The translations under genes and the position numbers were made by a program. A DNA stretch of 64,000 nt, from contig NC_029519.1 in NCBI RefSeq assembly GCF_001577835.2, positions 26,014,045 to 26,078,044 on the forward strand, written 5' to 3'. The DNA comes from Coturnix japonica. Taxonomy: Eukaryota > Chordata > Aves > Galliformes > Phasianidae. The notes beneath the pieces were generated by a model that worked only from the letters and a program-made list of their open reading frames with translations, ran no database searches and was not told the origin of the DNA. Numbering within the stretch: position 1 is the first letter of the stretch; the number at the start of each line of letters is the position of its first letter. Below, piece after piece: positions 60,006 through 64,000 of the stretch.

Positions 60006-60731
60006 TTATCCCGACATAGTAGAGATTTCATAGTCACTGGCCGAGGTGATTGGTTTACCCATCATCCTGACGTTTTTAGCATTAGTAATCCTAGCCATCA
60101 TGGACACAGGCTTATCAAAGTACCTAACCAACGCCGGCTCAGTCAAAAGGGAGGCTAAAAACTGTTCAAAGGTGATGGCCCAGTCCCTGTCAATGCTAGT
60201 GCTTCTATGAAGAGAAGTGGTGTGGTTGCTCCGTACTAAAACAGTGTCTTCACCAATGTCCTCGCAGTGCAGCTTTTCTTCTTCATGTGAACCTGCACTC
60301 AGCACCGAGTAGGAGGACATCGAACTATCATCTTTTGTATCATCATCAGAAATAAGCATGGAAGAACAGGCTCCGTTGTCCCTGGGAGAAGAGTCTTCAA
60401 GTTTAATGTCTTCCATTTGCATGCCCAGGGTGCTCTCAGTGCAAATGGCCCCCTCGTCGTTGGTGACGAGGCTGCCTTGGAACGGCTTGTGCTGTTCAAG
60501 GGGGTACTGCTGGCCGTCTTTCTTCTGAAACAGCTCACTCTGAATAGTTTTGCTGCAATTGTTACTGCTGCTGTCTGTCTCTTTTGTGGGTTGTACGGAG
60601 AAGAGCTTACCAACTTCACCTATCTCCAAAAGCAGGCTCGTCACAGCAGCGGTAGCATGGTACAAATCTTGTTCGTTGGGGTCTTCACTGAACATGTTAT
60701 ACATTGTCTTGCACAGTTCGATGAACTGTCC
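60006..60731 (-). CDS. TBC1D9: TBC1D9 terminal coding exon
   Basis: Long last coding exon of 241 codons plus stop, from GQFIELCKTMYNMFSEDPNE to the TAA at 60008-60006. It includes an acidic, serine-rich tail (SDDDTKDDSSMSSYSVLSAG) and RDWAITFEQFLASLLTEPAL. Confidence 0.96.
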   Translation of the reverse strand, partial: GQFIELCKTMYNMFSEDPNEQDLYHATAAVTSLLLEIGEVGKLFSVQPTKETDSSSNNCSKTIQSELFQKKDGQQYPLEQHKPFQGSLVTNDEGAICTESTLGMQMEDIKLEDSSPRDNGACSSMLISDDDTKDDSSMSSYSVLSAGSHEEEKLHCEDIGEDTVLVRSNHTTSLHRSTSIDRDWAITFEQFLASLLTEPALVRYFDKPVSMMARITNAKNVRMMGKPITSASDYEISTMSG

Positions 60732-62784
60732 CTACACACACAAAGAAGAACCATTACTGAGAGCAGGAAACAAATACAGCTGTCAAGATCTAGTAAATCC
60801 ATTTAAAAGAAGTTTGGAATAGGGGGATGACAACAGGTTATGTGATTAAACTGAAATTGAAAATACTCTGGGTAGAGTCTAGAAAGCATTTTCAACTACT
60901 GACAGCCACATGTGGCTTCTCTCAAAGCTATTTAGAATATTCTAAACTACTGTGTGTTCCTTCCAACAGATAACAAATTTCTCTCCCTGCAGCCAGAAGA
61001 GGGTAACAGAGGGTGAGCAGCAGCATTCACTCTGATGCCTTTTCTTATTGGAATAATGCTCAGTGTAACTAACAGTCTGATAAAACCAGTGAGAGGTAAT
61101 GAGAAATGAAAGAAGTGACCTTTGTGTTTTCTTAATTGGCAGCGGTAACTCAGCTGAATGCAAACCTTTCGAAGTTCAAAACAGACTAATAGGAAGGAGA
61201 TTTGCTTAGAGCTACCCAAAGAATCACAGAATGACCCAGGTTGGAATGGACCTCAAGGATCATGTAGTTCCAACCTCCCTGCCTAGAAAGAAAGGAATAC
61301 TGTTCTACAGTGAACTTTCCCTACAAACTTCCAAAGGAACAGCTGTTCCAGTATGTCTTTAACCTCCCTAGCTGCTATGGATTTGAGACTGAAAGTATAA
61401 ATTAGAAAACACAAAACACCTCTCTCAGGTAATATTCAGCATCATATAACCCTCTGTCTACAAGCCTAAATAATATGTTATCATTCCTATATGTATGCAT
61501 CTCACATTCTGGGAGCTGGATACGACTGTGTTGAAAACAACTAATTATTATATTCAGCCGACTGCTGTGTTGGTAAAAAAAAAATATATATATCTGCCTA
61601 AAAATAAAACTTTTACTCAGCATTAATCTATTGAATATTTTAAAATATGTTTAAAGTTCATGAGATGTAAATGTCAGCAGAAGTACCTGGTTCAGCTTGG
61701 GCAAATCCTTTGAGTTTTTGGCTTTGGATTTATTCTCTTGGCTCCACATTCTCAGGTAATTTCGATTCTCTTGTGAACTCTTCTTGCCTACCATCCACAA
61801 ATTACCCAGAGATGCAAGAAAAGTCCACAAAGAAACAATAAATTAATATCTTTTTTCCATTTTCAAAAGGAGTATCTTATCAAGAAACTGAAGATGTAAT
61901 TCAGAGGGAGACAACATGCATACCTTTGTCTGTTTTGAGACTCACTGTAACAAATCCATCATCTACTCCTTGTTTGTTCCTGCTGTCCAGACCAACAACT
62001 AGAAAATAGAAGGGCGGGGAAAGAGACCATTGTGTTTTACATCTAGAAACAGATTTCAGGGGTACCATACAAAATAAAGAAAATGTTCACTTTACTGAAA
62101 ATGCAGAGAAAAAAAATGCTAAAACTAAGCCACGACTCTCAAGCCTGCTGACAAATCCCACATAATTAGTAATTACTTACAATTACACTCACTAATATAA
62201 ATACTAGGATTTTTTGTGTAATACAATGATTAGTCTGCATTACCACTACCCAAACAGCTTCTAGCATGATTCATGTTCGGTGATTATACTAAAGCATCTT
62301 GTTTCATCTATTAGGACTCAAAACTTCTCTCTCTACTCTACCAATTCTTATCCTCATTTTCAAACAACATTCCTTCTCTCTGTAATCTGGAGGATGGGTA
62401 AGATTTTCTTAAATCAGAGGGAAACTTAACATCACATATCTCCAAGGAAGAGAATGTCATTTAAGACAACGCAGTTGAGAGAGACAGAGAGAGAGAGATG
62501 TTCTCATTAGGCTACAAAAAGATTTCAGGCCACTGAACTACAACTAAGGATAACAAAATAAGTATGCAGGCTACCTACTTCTTTTTACAGAAAACGGCTC
62601 ACTCCCAGAGTTTGATCCAATGCAAAAGTAGCTTTTTAAGAAGGCATGGTGTTTGAAGTGCATTACCTTGTATTTTCCTATGACAAAAGATGCCTACCAT
62701 GTGTACATTCTGGTGTGATGTCTTCAAAGAAGTACTGTGTGGCTTCAAAAGCAGAGTCTGGTTCTTCTTGCTCAGGGGATGGAT
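60006..62784 (-). CDS. TBC1D9: TBC1 domain family member 9, last four coding exons
   Basis: TBC1D9 is a large (about 1,260 aa in human) GRAM- and TBC-domain protein of the Rab-GAP class. Only the C-terminal tail is here: exons 62698-62784, 61924-61998, 61687-61787 and 60006-60731, giving 328 residues plus stop. Diagnostic stretches are FEATQYFFEDITPECTH, GLDSRNKQGVDDGFVTVSLK, QGQFIELCKTMYNMFSEDPN, LYHATAAVTSLLLEIGEVGK, QMEDIKLEDSSPRDNGACSS and the ending MMGKPITSASDYEISTMSG. The middle of the last exon (after GKLFSVQP) is diverged from the human sequence, while the flanking parts are nearly identical. The GRAM, TBC and EF-hand parts lie beyond position 64000. TBC1D9B is less likely given the synteny. 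Confidence 0.95.
61218..61375 (-). repeat. CR1 LINE fragment, antisense
   Basis: Starts AATCACAGAATGACCCAGGT and TGGAATGGACCTCAAGG, in a TBC1D9 intron. Confidence 0.85.
61687..61787 (-). CDS. TBC1D9: TBC1D9 exon, second from last
   Basis: Encodes KKSSQENRNYLRMWSQENKS and KAKNSKDLPKLNQ. Acceptor GGTAG, donor CAG|GTACTT. Confidence 0.93.
61924..61998 (-). CDS. TBC1D9: TBC1D9 exon, third from last
   Basis: Encodes VGLDSRNKQGVDDGFVTVSL and KTDK. Acceptor TTTTCTAG, donor AAAG|GTATGC. Confidence 0.93.
62476..62500. repeat. GA dinucleotide repeat
   Basis: Imperfect GA run with one GACA interruption in a TBC1D9 intron. Confidence 0.85.
62698..62784 (-). CDS. TBC1D9: TBC1D9 exon, fourth from last
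   Basis: Encodes (D)PSPEQEEPDSAFEATQYF then FEDITPECTH. Acceptor TTAG, donor CATG|GTAGGC. Confidence 0.92.
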
Positions 62785-64000
62785 CTAAGCAATATCACAA
62801 AACTCCATTTCATTAAAAACTCTGAACTTCCATTAAAAATTATAACATATTCCAATTGATACACTAAACATTTCATTTTCTGGAAATAACAGTTTGAAGA
62901 TGTGGAGGTTCAATTCATGGGAGACGAAACAACTGGATCTGGTACCACTTTTTTACTATCACCCCTTCCATCTCCAAAACCCACCTCTCTCTGGCTTCTC
63001 ATAACTGCCTGCCTTCAGAACCTGGCTTGTTTCCATGTCTAACTTCCATTACACTCTTCTGTGCAGGGTGTCCTAAGCAGGATGTGAACCTGTACTAGCT
63101 TGAAACAGCCTGTTATGACTTGGTGTGAGCACTCCAATTCCTCTATACCAGAACTTGCATTCTTAGAACTAGATCTCTTCTTGCTCAGTAAAGTCAACTG
63201 TACTTTTTTCACTTAAACTAGTGAATCACTCCAGCCGACCTCCAAGTAAACCCAACTGGGAGCAATCAAGGACAAACACGTTCAAAGCATATGGAGGTGA
63301 ATGTCCTCTCACAGGTTTTAGATGTATTTACCAGAAGAGCAAACATACACATTAATTAAAGCATCCAAACAACTGCAACATAATTAAATCACAGCTTCAG
63401 CGAGGATAGCCATAGGTACTTTATGACAGGCTTCAGACAAGCCAGACAGGATACAGTTCCAGGACACTGTTTTCTTCGGGAGCAAAACTGTTCTGAGATG
63501 TTTCCATCCCTTCTCCACCCTAAACTCTGTTTGTTTCACTTAGTTGAGTACAACTGCTTGTACAACTCCATGGAAAACATCTGTAAAAATGATCTGGATT
63601 TTAAAACAATCAGAAAGGATGTTTCTGGAAATACAGGGAGGTACCTGGGAAGAAAGAACCTGGAGACAGAATAGTAACCAGGTCACACAGGAACATTTTG
63701 AACTGGCTTTACTGCTAAATAAAATATGTTATGGTAACAAACACTGAAGAACACTATTTGTTCTGCATGGGGGAAGTCACCAAACAGCTCAACTGGCAAA
63801 AAAACCCTGTATCAATGGCCTTTTTGTGACAGGAGAAATAAGAGAATCAGATGATGCTTTCAGGCTTTCTGAATCATCTGGGTAAGGCAGAATCTCTTGT
63901 TTTACCACTGAACACATAAAATAATTTCTACAAACTAATTTTAGCTGGGACAGATACTTGTTTACAACTCTGGTCCAAAGTCCAGTTCTAGCCACAAAGA
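62785..64000 (-). other. TBC1D9: TBC1D9 intron, incomplete
   Basis: No TBC1D9 exon was recognised here. The open minus-strand frame at 63789-63995 does not resemble the protein. Confidence 0.6.

Noticed and set aside
63789-63995. Possible further TBC1D9 exon
   Set aside because: The translated sequence does not match the protein, and phase and splice sites do not fit the exon at 62698-62784.

Overview
The window is nuclear DNA from a bird, most likely a galliform. The evidence is the many CR1 LINE 3-prime ends (about fifteen), a decayed copy of the bird mariner Galluhop, compact GT-AG introns and the gene order. Four protein-coding genes can be read exon by exon: CLGN (minus strand, C-terminal end beyond position 1), MGAT4D (minus, complete), ELMOD2 (plus, complete) and TBC1D9 (minus, only the last four coding exons). 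The same order and orientation are known on human 4q31, except that mammals have UCP1 between ELMOD2 and TBC1D9. No UCP1 is visible here, in line with its reported loss in birds.

Layout. 1-11.2 kb: CLGN, ten coding exons, running from a CpG-rich promoter near 10.5-11.2 kb towards position 1; the transmembrane and cytoplasmic-tail exons lie outside. 11.7-39.2 kb: MGAT4D, fifteen coding exons, a 9 kb first intron and a CpG-rich promoter at about 39.0-39.4 kb. 39.4-44.5 kb: intergenic, with several CR1 copies; one ends shortly before the ELMOD2 promoter. 44.5-51.9 kb: ELMOD2, eight coding exons, with an LTR-like fossil in its last intron. 51.9-58.5 kb: intergenic, the UCP1-loss interval. 58.5-64 kb: 3-prime part of TBC1D9.

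The exon lengths add up in frame: CLGN 1,386 bp (462 codons, partial), MGAT4D 1,602 bp (533 aa plus stop), ELMOD2 894 bp (297 aa plus stop), TBC1D9 987 bp after two split-codon bases (328 aa plus stop). CLGN (ER lectin chaperone) and MGAT4D (Golgi N-glycan branching family) are neighbours in the glycoprotein pathway. ELMOD2 (Arf/Arl GAP) and TBC1D9 (Rab GAP-type) both act on small GTPases. I see no evidence that the four are jointly regulated.

Most notable: the bird MGAT4D reads as a full-length MGAT4A-like enzyme, with the acidic LEDD motif and a complete C-terminal lectin-like domain, unlike the shorter testis inhibitor described in mammals. A tRNA-derived, dimeric SINE-like element with a CR1 tail lies in MGAT4D intron 7. 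The ELMOD2 start codon has an upstream in-frame ATG that stays open for 75 codons. I saw no wholly new system, CRISPR array, rRNA or functional tRNA gene.
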